The position numbers and the translations under genes are program-made. DNA of 64,000 nt from contig NC_051105.1 in assembly GCF_901709675.1 (NCBI RefSeq), positions 12,572,604 through 12,636,603 of the forward strand, read 5' to 3'. Source of the stretch: Syngnathus acus (Eukaryota; Chordata; Actinopteri; Syngnathiformes; Syngnathidae). Of the stretch, positions 1 through 10,905 are shown piece after piece. Positions within the stretch are counted from its first letter, which is position 1. Each line of letters starts with the position of its first letter. The notes below the pieces were generated by a model. That model saw only the letters and a program-made list of their open reading frames with translations, was not told the DNA's origin and ran no database searches.

Positions 1-7
1 ACACAGT

Positions 8-320
8 GACAAGTTAAAGTTAAAGTCCCAATGATCGTCACACGCACACCTGGATGTGGTGAAATTTGTCCTCTGCATTTAACCCATCCCCGTGTGATTT
101 TAATCCATCCCCTGGGGGAGAGGGGAGCAGTGAGCAGCAGCGGTGCCGCGCTCGGGAATCAGTTGGTGATCTAACCCCCCAATTCCAACCCTTAATGCTG
201 AGTGCCAAGCAGGGAGGCAATGGGTCCCATTTTTATAGTCTTTGGTATGACCCGGCCGGGGTTTGAACCCACAACCTTCCAGTCTCAGGGCGGACACTCT
301 ACCACTAGGCCACTGAGATG
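8..320 (-). mobile_element. tRNA-headed SINE, family I, copy a
   Basis: Read on the minus strand, this starts with a tRNA-like head: an A-box-like stretch (ggcctagtggtagagtgtc) and a B-box-like ggttcaaaccc. A conserved body follows, then a tail of short taaagtt repeats at the low-coordinate end. The same sequence occurs at about 5313-5615 and 13586-13833. The heptamer acacagt stands at 1-7 and 321-327 and looks like the target-site duplication, probably cut by the window edge. SINEs are copied by a partner LINE; the partner is not evident here. It encodes no protein. Confidence 0.8.
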
Positions 321-349
321 ACACAGTTCTCTCCATAACTTCTTCGTAA

Positions 350-630
350 TAGTTGTACTAAGTTCATTTTGTTTTCACTTGTCAATCACTTCACTGGTTC
401 TTTTATCTCAAACAAGATATTTTAGGTTGATATTGAGGATTTGACAGGTGAGCCACGCCTTCATCTATCAGCTGATAAAGACGCGTCACAACCACACCTG
501 TGACACTCTGATGAAGGCGGAAGTACAAGCTGAAACATGTCAGGTAATGCAACCTAAAATATCTTGTTTGAGATAAAAGAACCAGTGAAGTGATTGACAA
601 GTGAAAACAAAATGAACATAGTACAACTAC
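350..630. repeat. Fold-back element with 79-bp inverted arms
   Basis: About 79 bp at 351-429 reappear in reverse complement at 551-629 with a single mismatch near the outer end (aagttc versus aacata). The arms enclose about 120 bp of unique core. Such near-identity of the arms implies a recent or gene-converted structure. The core carries ctgatga, gaaac and gtc in hammerhead-ribozyme order, which is known from Penelope-like element terminal repeats, so a Penelope-derived origin is a guess. No transposase or reverse transcriptase is present. Confidence 0.7.
508..541 (+). ncRNA. Degenerate hammerhead-ribozyme-like core
   Basis: The strand shows ctgatga at 508-514, gaaac at 532-536 and gtc at 539-541, the order and spacing of a hammerhead core with a minimal stem III (c-at-g). 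Stem II (515-531) has only about two clean pairs and stem I pairs poorly next to the core, so self-cleavage is doubtful. Hammerheads of this minimal type are known in Penelope-like retroelements. It may be a decayed relic. Confidence 0.3.
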
Positions 631-1062
631 TGTCAGATCTACTTCGAAGTAGTTATCTTGAGCTCAGCTAGGACGAGTGCGCTCTAGTAAATCAACGAAT
701 CCCTTCGGTCTTACCAAAGACAGATAAATTTATCCGAGCGATAACAAATGCTTCAAATCAAAAATGGGGATGGAGCCGCTGGTAAAAAGGGTACGGTCAT
801 CTTGATTCCGGGCCTCAAGTGGTTACTCTGCACCGGTTTCAGAGTGACTTAAAAGGGATTGGCGTCCTAAAAAGAATAAATTAATTCTGTCCGAATTGAT
901 ATCTTAGAGGCGGTTAGACTCGGACGAATCTTTCCCCGCCCCGACCTGGAAACTCTCGTCTCCCTATGAGGGCTGCGTTACAGCAGCGGGGTCGAAGGGG
1001 AGTTTAACCCTTTAAACGGCGGGTCGGGTCACTTACAGACGATAAGTGCGGATTCATCACCT
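631..1062. other. Unassigned interval, possible repeat remnant
   Basis: No open frame longer than short shadows and no recognised family. Base composition differs from its neighbours, with several short G/C-rich inverted motifs (for example around 990-1030). It lies between the fold-back element and the first recognisable codons of LINE A1, so it may be an LTR or UTR fragment of an element I do not know. Confidence 0.3.
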
Positions 1063-1442
1063 TCAAGCTACGTCGAAAGCTGGACAACTGGCTAAGCAGG
1101 AAGGCTGACGAGATCCAGTCCTCTGTAGACCAGAATGACAGCAAGAACTTCTACAGCGCCCTCAAAGCCATCTACGGTCCCACCTCTTCAAGATCTCCCC
1201 CTCTCCTCAGCTCTGATGGCAACACCCTGGTCACAGACAGAGAGAAGATCCTCGCTGGGCTGAGAACTTCAGCGGCATCCTCAACTGCCCTTCAGTCATC
1301 AATGATGAAGCCATTGCGCGCCTCCCTCAAGTGCCAGTCAACACTGCTCTTGATGAGCCACCAACTGAAGCTGAAGTCACCAAAGCCATCAGAGGACTTC
1401 CTAACGGCAAAGCACCTGGCGCTGACGCAATTCCAGCAGAAG
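1063..1442 (+). pseudogene. LINE A1 ORF2 fragment, N-terminal RT region
   Basis: The translation gives DEIQSSVDQNDSKNFYSALK, then a linker rich in acidic residues, then the RT entry motif GKAPGADAIPAEV. In related LINEs this segment joins the endonuclease to the reverse transcriptase. The frame is disturbed near 1258-1275, where 'gctgagaacttcagc' loses the expected AEHFSGIL register. It ends abruptly at the junction with LINE B. Function is inferred from motif order only; the product would be inactive. Confidence 0.6.
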
Positions 1443-2868
1443 TTGGTGTCGAATCACCTGAAGGACATTACGGGCCCCCTGCTCGACCCCCTGCAGTTTG
1501 CCTACCGGGCAAACAGGTCGGTGGATGATGCGGTCAACATGGGACTGCACTACATCCTGCACCACCTGGACACCCCAGGAATGTACGCCAGGATCCTGTT
1601 TGTGGACTTCAGCTCGGCGTTCAACACCATCGCTCCTGACATCCTCCAACAGAAGCTCATCCAGCTTGCGGTGCCTGCCTCCACCTGTCAGTGGATCACC
1701 AGCTTCCTGACCAACAGGAGACAGCGTGTGAGGCTGGGGGGCATCACATCTGACACCCGGACCACCAATACTGGAGCCCCTCAGGGGTGCGTCCTCTCCC
1801 CACTGCTCTTCTCTCTCTACACCAACGATTTCTCCTCAGGTGACTCTCCTGTGAAGCTCTTGAAGTATGCAGACGACACCACTCTCATCGGACTGATCCA
1901 GGACGGTGATGAGACTGCGTACAGACAGGAGGTGGAGCGGCTGGTCCACTGGTGCAGCCAAAACCACCTGGAGCTGAACCAGCTCAAGACCGTGGAGATG
2001 ACAGTGGACTTCAGGCGAGACCCTTCACCACTTTTACCCCTCACTATCCGCAGTAATACTATTCTCTCCACAGACACCTTCAAGTTCCTGGGAACCACAA
2101 TCTCTCGGGACCTGAAATGGACCGGCCACATAGACTCTGTCCGGAAGAAGGCCCAGCAGAGGCTGTACTTCCTGAGACAGCTCAAGAGGTTCAACCTGCC
2201 GCGAGAGCTTCTGAAGACCTTCTACACTGCCATCATCCAGTCTGTCCTCTGCACCTCTATCATTGTCTGGTTTGGATCGGCCTCCAAACAAGACAAGCAC
2301 AGACTGCAACGGACAATCAGGACTTGTACCTGTCCAGGACCAGGAAACATGCAAGGAACATCTCTACAGACCCTTCTCACCCAGGTTGCAGTCTGTTTGA
2401 ACTACTCCCCTCCGGACGGCGTTATAGAGCTCTGTACGCCAAAACCAGCAGACACAGAGACAGCTTCTTCCCCCAGGCTGTTGCTCTGATGAACTCACAC
2501 CACTCTTAGAGTCTTAGAGTCATTACTGTGCAATAACATCCTGCTCTCCACACCTTTTTTGAATTGTCCACACTGTTTGTACTATGTGTCCTCTCTGCAT
2601 CCATTGCAGCCTGGTCATCCTGGAAGAGGGACCCTCCCATCTGTGGTCTCTTCTCAAGGTTTCTCATTTCCCCTAGCTGGAGTTTTGAGTTTTTCCTTGC
2701 CCTCTTGGGAGTTTAAGATCAGGGGATGTTTGAGAATATTTGCCATTTTTCACATGTCCTGAGTGTTGTTAGTCACCTAAATGTTGAACAGAGGCTGTGA
2801 TTTACCGAAGTAAAATTCCTTGTTTGGCACGCTCAAACATGGCGAATAAAAACTCTTGAATCTTGAAT
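1443..2868 (+). mobile_element. Rex1/L2-like LINE B, 5'-truncated copy 1, nested in LINE A1
   Basis: This encodes the reverse transcriptase of a CR1/L2-group LINE. Visible are [11 protein letters not shown] (motif A), [13 protein letters not shown] (motif B), KYADDTTLIG (catalytic motif C) and FLGTTISRDLKW (thumb). It matches copy 2 (21535-24718, minus) almost word for word. The 5' half, including the endonuclease, is missing. The RT frame is broken near 2321-2330: relative to copy 2, 43 bp between two 'gac' triplets are deleted. After the ORF comes an AT-rich 3' UTR with aataaa near 2847 and a tail of ttgaatc repeats, typical of this group. It sits inside LINE A1 with accompanying loss of host sequence. 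Confidence 0.85.
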
Positions 2869-3651
2869 GGTGAACATCTCAAGGCAGCTGAAAAGTTCGT
2901 CTACCGAGGCAGCACCCTGTCCCGTATGGCCAATATAGATGAGGAAATCATGCACAGGGTGGCACATGGGAGTGCAGCCTTCGGCAGACTCCGCAGCTCT
3001 GTCTGGGAACGTAGAGGGCTCTGCCTGCAGACCAAACTCAAGGTCTACCGTGCTGTTGTCCTCCCCTACCTGCTCTATGCCTGTGAGACATGGACCGTCT
3101 ACAGCCGACATGCAAAGCAGCTCAATGCCTTCCACATGAGATGCCTCAGGAAGCTACTGAACATCAGATGGCAGGACAAGATCCCAGACACTGAGGTCCT
3201 CCACAGGGCAGAGATGGAAAGCATCTATGCCATCCTCAAGCGCTCCCAGCTGAGATGGGCTGGTCATGTCTGCCGCATGCCAGACGAACGCCTTCCAAAA
3301 AGGCTTCTGTACGGCGAACTACACCTTGGCAAGCGCTCTCGTGGCGGCCAGCAGAAGCGGTACAAGGACACCCTAAAGGCCAGTCTCAAAAGCTGCGGTC
3401 TGGACCCAGAGGCCTGGGAGGCCGATGCCCAACACCGACCAAACTGGCGCTCTGCAGTCAAGCACGGCGTTGCAGACTTTGAAAAGTGACGCATCCACGA
3501 AGCGGAACGGAAACGACAGCTTCGCAAAACAAAAGACAATTCTTCTCTCCCACCCAACCAGCCCTCAACCCTAACCTGCCCCCACTACAACCGGTCATTC
3601 CGTGCAGGGATTGGCTTCATCAGCCATCTCCGCACACATAAGACACTGTGA
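2869..3651 (+). pseudogene. LINE A1 ORF2 C-terminal fragment with zinc finger
   Basis: The frame resumes at GEHLKAAEKFVYRGSTLS and runs through the thumb and connection motifs YLLYACETWT, RCLRKLLNIRWQDKIP and LRWAGHVCRMP, which are typical of RTE-like and related LINE C termini. An in-frame TGA at 3487-3489 (probably from CGA) interrupts it. The same frame continues to a terminal zinc finger (CPHYNRSF...HLRTH) and stops at 3649-3651. The second cysteine of the finger is replaced by tyrosine. Such fingers probably bind nucleic acid during target-primed reverse transcription. The copy is dead because of the stop, the lost cysteine and the missing catalytic core. Confidence 0.7.
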
Positions 3652-3714
3652 AGTCACATGGTCATCTTCGAAAGCGAAGGACGAACATGATCATGAAGTT
3701 ATGTTAGTTTGCCG

Positions 3715-3820
3715 GTTCTGTTGGTTTGTTCCCCTCATCCTCCCTTCCAACTCCCTTTTCCCTCAATAAACCCTGGTCCAAGCTGCATTTGGTCACCCAG
3801 CTCCACAAATGACATGACAA
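3715..3820 (+). repeat. LTR fragment (3' part) of the 9130-9498 LTR family
   Basis: The run from caataaaccctggtccaag through a ctccac stretch to atgacatgaca closely follows the last ~90 bp of the solo LTR at 9130-9498, including the aataaa poly(A) signal. Only the downstream end of the LTR is present, directly after the LINE A1 tail. The homology is clear; its boundaries are approximate. Confidence 0.6.
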
Positions 3821-3829
3821 AATGGCAAA

Positions 3830-3965
3830 AAAACGGGCTCAAAATAAATTAAACATGACAAAATAACACATGACAAAATAACGCTATACAAAACGTGCTT
3901 ATCTATGGTAGAAGAGCCAATGTCCCGGAAATAATGTCCCATAAGCGCATCAATGTGAACAAAAG
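3830..3965 (+). repeat. Dispersed repeat U1, copy 1 (unassigned)
   Basis: The string ctcaaaataaattaaacatg and the following ~115 bp recur at 15215-15330 with moderate divergence (same order: acatgacaaaataac, acaaaacgt, aaataatgtccc). Further downstream (4380-4470) are gcgcc...ataatccagtgcgc motifs like those at termini of fish TIR elements, so this may be one end of a decayed DNA transposon. No coding content. Confidence 0.45.
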
Positions 3966-4635
3966 TTTGGCTATGGTTCACAAATAGCTCTGTTTTACTT
4001 TATTTTTGTTGCGTCAACTCAACTCTTCATCGTGCACCCCCCGCCATGATCTTGTGGTCTCGTGGCCGGAGATTTCCGGAAACGTAACGCAGTTGATCGC
4101 CGCTGGTCTGTGATGCAGTCGCTGGTCTTCCGCAGAGACACCGCACCGCAGCCATTCCGCACCCGTTGTGAGTTAGGCGTAATGTCTTTCATTTTTCTTT
4201 TAAACTAAAGAAAGCTTTTGACCATCAAAAATGAGTGGGGTTGTTGGACCAAGTAAGAAGCCAAACCGTATCACTTTCATACGGAATGGGAGTTGGACTT
4301 TTTTTTTATCTCATTGACTACGTTGACATTCCCTTTAGCACAGCACCAGTTTTATGCAGTAGCTTCTATGCTATGCACCTTTTAATCCGATGCGCCCTAT
4401 ATATGAAAACATTTCTAAAATAAAACATTCAATGAAGGTGTGCCTTATAATCCAGTGCGCACTGTATCACTGGTTCTTCTTTTAGCCAATCAGTACAATA
4501 TACCACCTGACACGCCTTGTGTCGAGTGAGTTTCTCCGTCCTCCCATTGGTTCAGCTACGTTTCACTTCTGGTTGGTTGAGCTCTATGCGCATTGATATT
4601 TGATTCACGGTGAAGGACGATATCAGATCATGATC

Positions 4636-4936
4636 CATCCATTCATCCATTATCTGTACCATTTGTCCCCACGGGGGTCGCGGGCGTGCTGGAGCCTACC
4701 CCAGCTGACTTCGGGCAATAGGCAAGGGACACCTTTAAATGGTTGCCAGGGCACACAGAGACAAACAACCATCCGCACTTGCACTCACACCGACGGGCAG
4801 TTTGGAGTGCTCAATCGGCCCACCAAGCATGTTTGTAGGATGTGGGATTAAATCGCAGGGAGAGCCGGAGGTGAAATCGAACCCCCACCCTCTGAAGTGT
4901 GAGGCAGACATACTCACCAGTGCATCATCGTGCCGC
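4636..4936 (-). mobile_element. tRNA-headed SINE, family II, copy 1, with 12-bp TSD
   Basis: The minus strand begins with a degenerate tRNA-like head (B-box-like gggttcgatttc near 4878-4890) and ends at low coordinates with gatggatcatg-like (ATGG) tail repeats. The 12-bp duplication cagatcatgatc flanks it at 4624-4635 and 4937-4948. Related copies stand at 17455-17726 and 57550-57907, with fragments elsewhere. The tail resembles that of Rex3, suggesting Rex3-type machinery copies it. Confidence 0.85.
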
Positions 4937-5312
4937 CAGATCATGATCTTAAAAAACAAATTCAAGGAGCACTTTTAAAAAAAACTAGGTCAACCAACAC
5001 ACATTTGGTGAGTGGCTTGTTTTAATCCAAAAATGTTTTGGGTAGAAACTTCCAGAATGGTCATGCATGAGTGGACAAGTTAGCATACACAGATAGGCAG
5101 GAGCCGCTTAACCATCGACCCATTTTGTGAACTGGTTATTGTTTTGATCCAATTTTAAATCCTTCTGCTCGTGTCATTCTATTTGCTATTAGCGCAAAGC
5201 TAACCACATACTCTCCTCGCTAGTTCTGGCGGTATACAAACAAGTGATCAAATTACTATTGATGGCTGTCACAACTGCTTGACTGGCTATTAGTGAAGTA
5301 ACTTACCAGTTC

Positions 5313-5615
5313 AGTGCCTAGTGGTAGAGTGTCCGCCCTGAGACTGGAAGGTTGTGGGTTCAAACCCCGGCCGGGTCATACCAAAGACTATAAAAATGGG
5401 ACCCATTGCCTCCCTGCTTGGCACTCAGCATTAAGGGTTGGAATTGGGGGGTTAGATCACCAAATGATTCCCGAGCGCGGCACCTCTGCTGCTCACTGCT
5501 CCCCTCTCCCCCAGGGGATGGATCAAAATCATACGGTGATGGGTTAAATGCAGAGGACAAATTTGACCACACCCAGATGTGTGTGTGACGATCATTGGGA
5601 CTTAAACTTTAACTT
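5313..5615 (+). mobile_element. tRNA-headed SINE, family I, copy b
   Basis: Plus-strand copy of the element at 8-320. The head has cctagtggtagagtgtccgc (A-box-like) and ggttcaaaccc (B box), followed by the conserved body and a tail of taacttt repeats. It is slightly diverged from copy a. Flanking duplication is not clear. No protein is encoded. Confidence 0.8.
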
Positions 5616-6869
5616 TTAACTCTAACTAAAGAAAAAAGCACTGCCTAGCTGGTCAGCGTGTAACTGTGTTGTCATGGCCCCTTTTATGTCATCCTCCTCG
5701 TTACATTAGTATGAAGCGGGATTCCTTAGTAAGAAGCAGGTTTTTGCTTCAACTGCCATTTCCCCCTCAAATTGGTCTGTAACTACTCTAACTGTTGTAA
5801 ACAAAAGAGCAGTTCCGGTGATTACACACCATCTCATCTGAGTCTGCAAAATTATAAACTGATTATAAATATGCCATGCTCAATTGAATGGGTGAACAAA
5901 TTACGACTCATTTGTGCACAGCACAGATAATACACACAAGTCCTGGTCCTTATTTACCAGTGGTCCGCGATCGAATGTACGTATGTATTGACAACAATAC
6001 ATTTTTGAACAAAGAACTAGTTTGCCAGAGCCAGATACTATGTATTTGCCTACTTTTTTGGGCACTGTTCAATAACTCTCTTCTTGGGGATGAGTAGTCA
6101 GTTGTAAAAAATAAAATATAAAAGTACTTTCCAACTATTTTATAACATCAATGTTTAGTGTTGTGTTGGGCCTGCAGTGACAGGTATGAAGAATGAAGAT
6201 GTGTGATGAAGATATGAAAATAAAATTAAAAAATACAGGAGGAGAATGATTAAGGTTTCCATTTTCAAACCTTCTGTTTCTTTGGCATCCAGATATTATC
6301 AGCATCAACATCTTTGTCAACTTTCTGGCTAATTAGGTTCGATGACTACAGTGCCTGGGTATGTGTTATCCCAGTTGCCATAGCAATAGTCTCCCTCCCG
6401 TACCCCACTAACAGAATGCTAACTACTTGTCACCTTTCATACACCCACATCATGCTGGCAAATGTGTGACTTACTCTAGTCATCTCTCTGTAAAATGTAA
6501 ATTACCAAATACAGAGGGATCCTTGCAGAATTCTGTATACATACTTATACAACCTTTAAAACATGCTCAAGGTTCACATACCAACGTAAGTTCATAGCTT
6601 CAGGCTAGGGTCAAATTCTGGAAGCATGCGTTGTATTGTCTGACTTTACTGCTATTTTAGTGGTAGAAACTGACAGTGCTATGTATCTTGGTAAGTAACA
6701 CAGACTTGGGAGGAGGGGTGTCACCAGGAAGGTTGAAGATGCTGTCAGTCAATGTCAATCTGAGCTATTTGGATTCCAATTATACCTGTCAGCTCAGTCT
6801 GAGTCTTCATCTGTCTCTGTCTGTCTGTCTGCATCTACAAAAGCTCTTTCCCGCACATGCACACGCACG

Positions 6870-6923
<54 letters not shown>

Positions 6924-7533
6924 GTGACTTCAGCAGTGCTATGCAGTCATTCTTTTCTTCACTAATATGCATACCTCTCCATGTCAGTTAATTTTAGGGC
7001 TTATCAATTCTTCACATTACTTACTCTTAACCCGTTTTCTCCCTCTGCTTTAATTTTGTTTCTGGTGGCTGATGCCTGATTGCAGAACAATAATTGTCGT
7101 GGTCTTATATATCCTTATAACTATCATAACTTATGTTATGACTGTGACAAATAGTATTATTAATAGGCTTACACTATATTTTATCAGTAGTTTCTGTATT
7201 GCTTTAAATTTTACACACTGTACACTTTATGTGGTAAAAAAGACACTATTACGTAGGCCCACTTATAATTAAATGTAAATATTTTGAAGATGTACTCATT
7301 TGAATATAATCAATGAATTTCTTGTGGTTCCAAATAGCAAATTCTAGTCTATGATAGTGGTGTAAATGAAGTCAATTCTGCTGCCGAGTGAGTCGTGTGG
7401 CAGAGAGGTGATTTGTTAAGAGCGAGCTCCAAGAAAAAGGTAATTTTGTTCTTGGAAGCAGGGGGGAATTAAGCCCAGTACAGTGAAATCTCAGTTCATG
7501 GACAATTTGTTTTTTGAACACAATTTTTAACAT
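5616..7533. other. Unassigned AT-rich interval with (AC)n microsatellite
   Basis: No coding signal and no recognised mobile element. A run of about 26 AC dinucleotides stands at roughly 6868-6921. Everything else is AT-rich non-repetitive-looking sequence. Confidence 0.5.
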
Positions 7534-7549
7534 ATTCCTTCGGTTCACA

Positions 7550-8173
7550 TGTGTTCACAAGTGTGTCTGACTTCATAAGACCAAGTCGGGTTGTTATGAT
7601 GCGTCTAGTGTGTTGGTGGAGTGTTGGTGGAGTTCCCAGTGCATGTCACTTCTCACTGTCAACCCTCACCGCTGGCTAGCAGTATGCGAACGGGAAAGCC
7701 AAGTGCGTAAGTCTCTCCCTGCCAGTACATAGCCTCTCTAACAGCAAGCCCTATGTAGTGCCTCCACGCGGCGACACATGGTAACTGGGTACAACACGGA
7801 CCCAGGCTAAACTACAAGGGACTCGGAGGAGGTTTGGCCCCTAGACGTGCGGCACGCAGGCCCACCGGTGTGTGGACACGCCCTGGTGCCCACGAACCAG
7901 CCCCCAACTATGGGTTAAATAGTACCACTGCCCAGTGGGCTCCTTGGGAGAGGAATGGGCTAAGGGAGTCAACCCCTACAGAAAATCAATTTCCCCTTGG
8001 GTTGGTGTCAGGAAGGGCATCCGGCTGTAAAAAGTTTTGCTCCAAAAATTTTCTCAGTAAAGGACTCTCAACCACGAGATGGCCATGGACCGTCCCCGGT
8101 GGAAGAAAGCCATATTGAGAGTCCAGTCCAACCCAGCGGCGCCTGGAATGCGGACTTTAAACCGATGATGATG
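7550..8173 (+). mobile_element. Non-autonomous LINE A2 derivative with 16-bp TSD
   Basis: Its first ~430 bp follow the 5' untranslated region of LINE A2 (about 17810-18250): tatgatgcg, gagtgcgtaagtctc, acatggtaactgggt, gcaggcccaccgg and the ctatgggt...aatagcacc run appear in the same order. It then jumps to a different 3' part (ggaagggcatccggctgta) and ends in gatgatgatg, like the gatgccgatgag end of A2. The 16-bp duplication attccttcggttcaca flanks it at 7534-7549 and 8174-8189, so it moved as a unit. It has no endonuclease or RT, so it must borrow them, probably from A2. It is best described as an internally deleted or chimeric LINE. Confidence 0.75.
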
Positions 8174-8567
8174 ATTCCTTCGGTTCACACACTAAACTGT
8201 TCATGAACAATTTTGGCATGAATACAGATGGCTCAATTATGCTTTGTCTCACACTGCATAAACATGATGTGCTTTTTGATTCACACATTCGGTTTATTTT
8301 GGATTTTTTATTTGATCTTTCTTTTTTTTCCCTGCCCTACACTTCGGAATCAAAGGACTTATCACCTTAACAACCGCAGTTTATACAGGATTTTGTGATT
8401 ATGTAGAGAGTTAAAAGTAAGCACCACTTGATTCATAAAAACAGCAGCGGGAGCAACCAAGGCAGTGATGCGAAGTGACGCACCATTCAAGTATCAATGG
8501 AATCAATCCTAATTTGAGCATCGATGTCACATTGATACCAAACGGATAGTATTCAAGCTTTACATTT

Positions 8568-10141
8568 ACCGTAATTTTCGGACTATAAACCGCACCGGAC
8601 TATAAGGCGCACTAGCTAAAATTCGGGAATATTTTAGTTTTTTTCTTATGCAAGCCACACCGGACTATAAGTCGCATGTGCGCACGAGTTATTTACAAAG
8701 ATAGACAGTACACAGAAAGTATTTTTAAAGTTTTTAACATTTAACATGTCTTTAACATGTCTTTCTAAACGCTGCCTGTGATGCAGCAGTAATACCACAG
8801 CAACACGGAATTGTGCACGCGAGTTATTTACAAAGAAAGATGGTACACAGAGAGCCTTTTTAAAGTTTTAATAACATACCGTAACATTTCTTTCCAAACA
8901 CTGCCTGTGACGCGGCGGTAATACCGCAGCAACACGGAAGTAACACAGCACTAAAAGGGCTGGATTAAAAAAAAAAACATACCGGTAAAAGTCACTGAGA
9001 CGCGGCAGTAACACAGCAGCAACACGGTAGCACAGCACTAACAGGGCTGGTTAAAAAAACATACCAGTAAAAGGAAAAAAATAGCCATCTTCATCTTCCT
9101 CCTGTGCACTGAATCCATCGAAGTCTTCCTGTCATGTCTCGTCCCCAGTTTTGTGATGTGTATAGGTTGTCATCGTTTCTGTGTGTCTGTGCTCGCCCCT
9201 CCCTTCCTGTGTGCCCTTGATTAGTGTAATCACACTCACCTGCCTCTTGTTGCCTGTGTTGTATTTAAGTTCTGTTTATGTGCCACTCGATGTCGGCGCA
9301 TTGTGGACAATGCACGTGTCACTGTCATGAGGTTGTTTGGTTCCTGTCTTTTGTTTCACGACTTGTCGGTTAGTCCTGTTGGTTTTGTTGTTTAGTCACG
9401 TCAGTTCGCCGGGTCTGTCTTTTGAGTTTGCTGCAATAAACCCTGGTCCAAGCTGCACTTGGTCGCCCTGCTCCATCTTCCACCATCCGTCCGTGACACT
9501 TCCTCCTCAGTGTCCGATTGGAATAGCGTTAGATATCCTTCGCCACACACTTTCTCAGTCTCTCTTTCGTCGTCGCTTTTATGCATTTCTTCTAGCATTT
9601 TCCATGATGAGGGTCTGTTTATGCTAATTTTATTCATGCACGAAGCGCTAAGTTACATTAAACTACCAATCTACACCTATAGCTCCAGAGTAGACGTGAC
9701 TGGGAAATAAAGAAAGAAAAGGGTGACGCAACACGATGTCATCAACAATGCGTCAAATCGATGCCTTTAACTTAAAAGCGGTATAATATGCATTTCTTTT
9801 GTCGCCCATAATGACGGTTTGTGTATAAAAGCTTCCTTTCAGTAATGTCCGTCTTGATCTCGTTCTGTCTCTTCTTTGTGTGAATTATCCGGCACTATTT
9901 GCCTGGCGGATGGACATGCGATCAACACACCACTTTTCTCTCCAGTGACCGTGTCACATATCCCTCCGGCCAGCAAAGCGGTGCCGCACAACAGCGGTCC
10001 ACAGCCTTTTTACGAGTGTATAAAAGTGATCAAATCATCACAAAAATCATGGAAAAAATCCTATATAAGACGCACCGGACTATAAACCACAGGGTTCAAA
10101 ATTTGAGAAAAAAGTTGCGGCTTATAGTCCGAAATTTACGG
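8568..10141. mobile_element. TIR DNA element, TA target, non-autonomous (family T)
   Basis: The left end ccgtaattttcggactataa and right end ttatagtccgaaatttacgg are inverted copies, each next to TA (8566-8567 and 10142-10143). The pattern fits a TA duplication as in Tc1/mariner-type elements, though the superfamily is not proven. Inside are diverged tandem subrepeats (about 8690-9060) with the phrase cagcaacacgg repeated, and a solo LTR at 9130-9498. No transposase is seen. Relatives lie at 35125-37375 and 58674-59070. Confidence 0.7.
9130..9498 (+). mobile_element. Solo LTR (369 bp) with 5-bp TSD, inside TIR element
   Basis: The segment starts tgtca and ends tgaca and is flanked by cttcc at 9125-9129 and 9499-9503. 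It has a TATA-like gtatttaag near 9260 and aataaa near 9436. Removal of one cttcc copy plus the LTR restores a continuous TIR-element sequence. It is what remains after recombination between the two LTRs of a retrotransposon. A fragment of the same LTR stands at 3715-3820. Orientation follows the TATA to poly(A) order. Confidence 0.85.
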
Positions 10142-10404
10142 TATTTCTATGACTCCACTTATTTTCAAATAATTATTGGCTATGGTGATTTTATGTGAAG
10201 AATCATATTATGGTTCGAGTTTTACTATCGACATGGTAGCTGTTTATTATTGTTTATGTGAGATTAGCTTGACGTTGACTGCAAGCAAGCTATCCCAGAG
10301 CATAGTCCACAATTGTTCCTCATGTGTTCTCTCTGATTGGCAGTTGAAGGCCAGCGGAAAGGAAACCAAAACAATGGTGAATAAGGTTGCACTGATTATC
10401 TTAT

Positions 10405-10905
10405 TTGATTGATTGATTGATCGATTGAATATTTATTGATCCCCAGGGGTGGGGAAATTCAGGCCCCAGCAGTATCCATACCACAGAGTGGGTATACAAA
10501 AGACACACAGATGGCATAAGCGCAACTCAACAGGCTCTCATAAGGCTGCCACACAACGCGCCACAAAGAAAGTCAGAAAGTGCTCAAGACAAAAGCCATC
10601 AAAGCAAATCAAAGCTAAAAGACAAAGGAAAAAAAGTAACAGCGGCCAACCAGCACCCCTCAATACAAGAGAACACCCCAAAACACACAAAATAGCCTCC
10701 ACGGGGTCCATAGACAGGTGTAAGGGCAGTCCAGTTCAACGGCGCCCAATGGACCGTGGTCGTGAATCGGTGAAAACATCACAAAGCAGGCAAACGTGTG
10801 AGCAGCGTCCTGGGCACCCAGTCGGGGCACGTGCAGATGGTCACCACGGGGCTAGCATGGCGAAAGTCGTTGGTCCTGACGAGCACGAGGGAGCGGACAC
10901 AATTA
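10405..10905 (-). mobile_element. LINE 3'-end fragment (antisense), gatt-repeat tail
   Basis: Begins with (gatt)n and gaatatttattgatccccag, the antisense of a LINE 3' end with an ataaatattc signal and a short-repeat tail. The ~450 bp that follow are a 3' untranslated region. An open frame at 10449-10934 on the plus strand is antisense to this and has the composition of a chance frame. The family is uncertain (CR1/L2 group likely). Confidence 0.55.

Larger units (their letters stand above)
1063..3690 (+). mobile_element. Zinc-finger LINE, family A1 (interrupted, 5'-truncated)
   Basis: Two pieces of one non-LTR retrotransposon lie either side of a nested LINE. The left piece (1063-1442) encodes the linker before the reverse transcriptase and its first motif (LPNGKAPGADAIPAEV). 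The right piece (2869-3651) encodes the thumb and C-terminal region and a terminal zinc finger. The middle of the RT domain, including the catalytic FADD, is missing, so roughly 0.9-1 kb of host was lost when LINE B inserted. The family resembles A2 at 17793-25119 in layout but is clearly a different lineage. I would place both near RTE-type LINEs, without certainty. Confidence 0.75.

Noticed and set aside
240-275. tRNA gene suggested by the B-box ggttcaaaccc
   Set aside because: It is the head of a repeated SINE. No complete cloverleaf forms and the same head recurs at 5313 and 13586.
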